8,204 nucleotides of DNA from Veillonella parvula. Lineage in GTDB: Bacteria > Bacillota > Negativicutes > Veillonellales > Veillonellaceae. The position numbers and the translations under genes were made by a program. Below are positions 7,718-8,204 of the stretch, piece after piece (within the stretch, counting starts at the first letter, position 1; the number at the start of each line of letters is the position of its first letter). Below the pieces are notes generated by a model. The model saw nothing but the letters and a program-made list of their open reading frames with translations, had not been told where the DNA came from and did no database searches. The stretch lies in the NCBI GenBank assembly GCA_947096075.1, contig CAMUQE010000084.1, forward strand, positions 1 through 8,204, in the 5' to 3' direction.

Positions 7718-8143
7718 ATGTGGATGTATACAATGTTAAGATCTAAATTTTATGAATTACCATTTCGAGCTCGATTTATAATAGTTGGTTGGATTTTAAT
7801 AATTAGTCTATTTTTGCTATATTCAATAATTATAGTCTTGATGCATCCTATATTCCTAAATCATGTGAATAATTCTAGTTCGACTTTAGAGCGGTATAAT
7901 AGCTATGTAGTGGCTATGAATACTTCATATGAGGGGAAGAATAGTCAGATTGCTGTAAAAACAATTGAGTATCAGAACCTCTCCGTAGAAGAAGTAATCA
8001 ATGAATTGCAATTATATAGCATAAAGCTTATTGATTCTGATAAATCTGAAGGCTCTACATATACCTTATTTGATACGACAAATAAAGTAAAAATTATTGT
8101 TTCAAAAGAACAAAATAAAACTATAGTTAAGTTTATTTATTAA
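7718..8143 (+). CDS. Putative immunity protein, single-pass inner-membrane protein
   Basis: A 141-residue protein with no family that I recognise. It lies 27 bases after the exoprotein stop on the same strand, the place where CDI loci carry the immunity gene. The N-terminal part (1-19) has Arg8, Lys10, Arg17 and Arg19 and little negative charge. Residues about 20-42 are one strong transmembrane helix (IIVGWILIISLFLLYSIIIV, 21-40). Residues 43-141 form a soluble domain with a predicted alternation of helix (LSVEEVINELQLYS, 88-101) and short strands (STYTLFDTT, KVKIIVSK, TIVKFIY). By the positive-inside rule the soluble part should face the periplasm. There is no cysteine. GC is about 27% over 7741-8143 by hand count, clearly below the upstream genes, as is common for exchanged toxin-immunity cassettes. 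Immunity is inferred from position and size; an accessory membrane protein is the alternative. Confidence 0.65.
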   Translation: MWMYTMLRSKFYELPFRARFIIVGWILIISLFLLYSIIIVLMHPIFLNHVNNSSSTLERYNSYVVAMNTSYEGKNSQIAVKTIEYQNLSVEEVINELQLYSIKLIDSDKSEGSTYTLFDTTNKVKIIVSKEQNKTIVKFIY

Positions 8144-8150
8144 TTTTAAA

Positions 8151-8179
8151 AAGTAATTTTGTATAAAATAATCTTACTT
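8151..8179 (+). terminator. Weak AT-rich hairpin after the last gene, doubtful terminator
   Basis: AAGTAA (8151-8156) can pair with TTACTT (8174-8179), and TTTT (8157-8160) with AAAA (8165-8168) around a GTAT loop, leaving a 5-base bulge. The stem is almost all A-T and is not followed by a clean T-run. It is the only fold I see in the 61 bases after the last stop, so I list it with low confidence. The true operon end may lie outside the window. Confidence 0.15.
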
Positions 8180-8204
8180 AAATCTTTAATTTACTCTTAT
8201 GACA

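Overview
The window holds one complete, compact operon on the + strand: a two-partner (type Vb) secretion system with the gene order and layout of a contact-dependent growth inhibition (CDI) locus. In order it has a TpsB/CdiB-type outer-membrane transporter (96-1793), a 1950-residue TpsA/CdiA-type exoprotein (1838-7690), and a small single-pass membrane protein placed where a CDI immunity gene normally sits (7718-8143). Gaps between genes are 44 and 27 bases, with no convincing terminator between them, so I read them as one transcript from a promoter at 16-44.

The organism is probably a diderm Firmicute of the Negativicutes, most likely Veillonella or a close relative (inference, about 0.6). 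The evidence is outer-membrane secretion machinery combined with strong purine-rich, Bacillus-like Shine-Dalgarno sites, a moderately low GC content (hand-sampled lines run from the 40s % in tpsB and early tpsA to 27% in the last gene), and TpsA sequence of Veillonella/Selenomonad style. A proteobacterial origin looks less likely but is not excluded.

Region by region: 1-95 is the promoter and leader, with a perfect 9-bp inverted repeat overlapping the -35 element. 96-1793 is the transporter: signal peptide, linker, POTRA region, and a barrel with the VRGF motif. 1838-7063 is the conserved part of the exoprotein: signal peptide, TPS targeting domain with NPNL and NPNGI, beta-helical repeats, a His/Tyr/Asp-rich segment, the conserved GDGYYEQ-type module, a second repeat region, and a helical pretoxin region ending in ATKWNEY. 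7064-7690 is a variable C-terminal effector domain that I do not recognise. 7718-8143 is the putative immunity protein. 8144-8204 is AT-rich and non-coding as far as I can see.

Inferred working model: both large proteins enter the periplasm by Sec. The transporter recognises the TPS domain and threads the exoprotein through the outer membrane to form a surface filament. The C-terminal domain is delivered to neighbouring cells on contact, and the small membrane protein protects siblings. The undescribed part is most likely the C-terminal domain and its membrane-anchored partner. The toxin role rests on position and architecture, not on a recognised catalytic fold, so an adhesin function remains possible.
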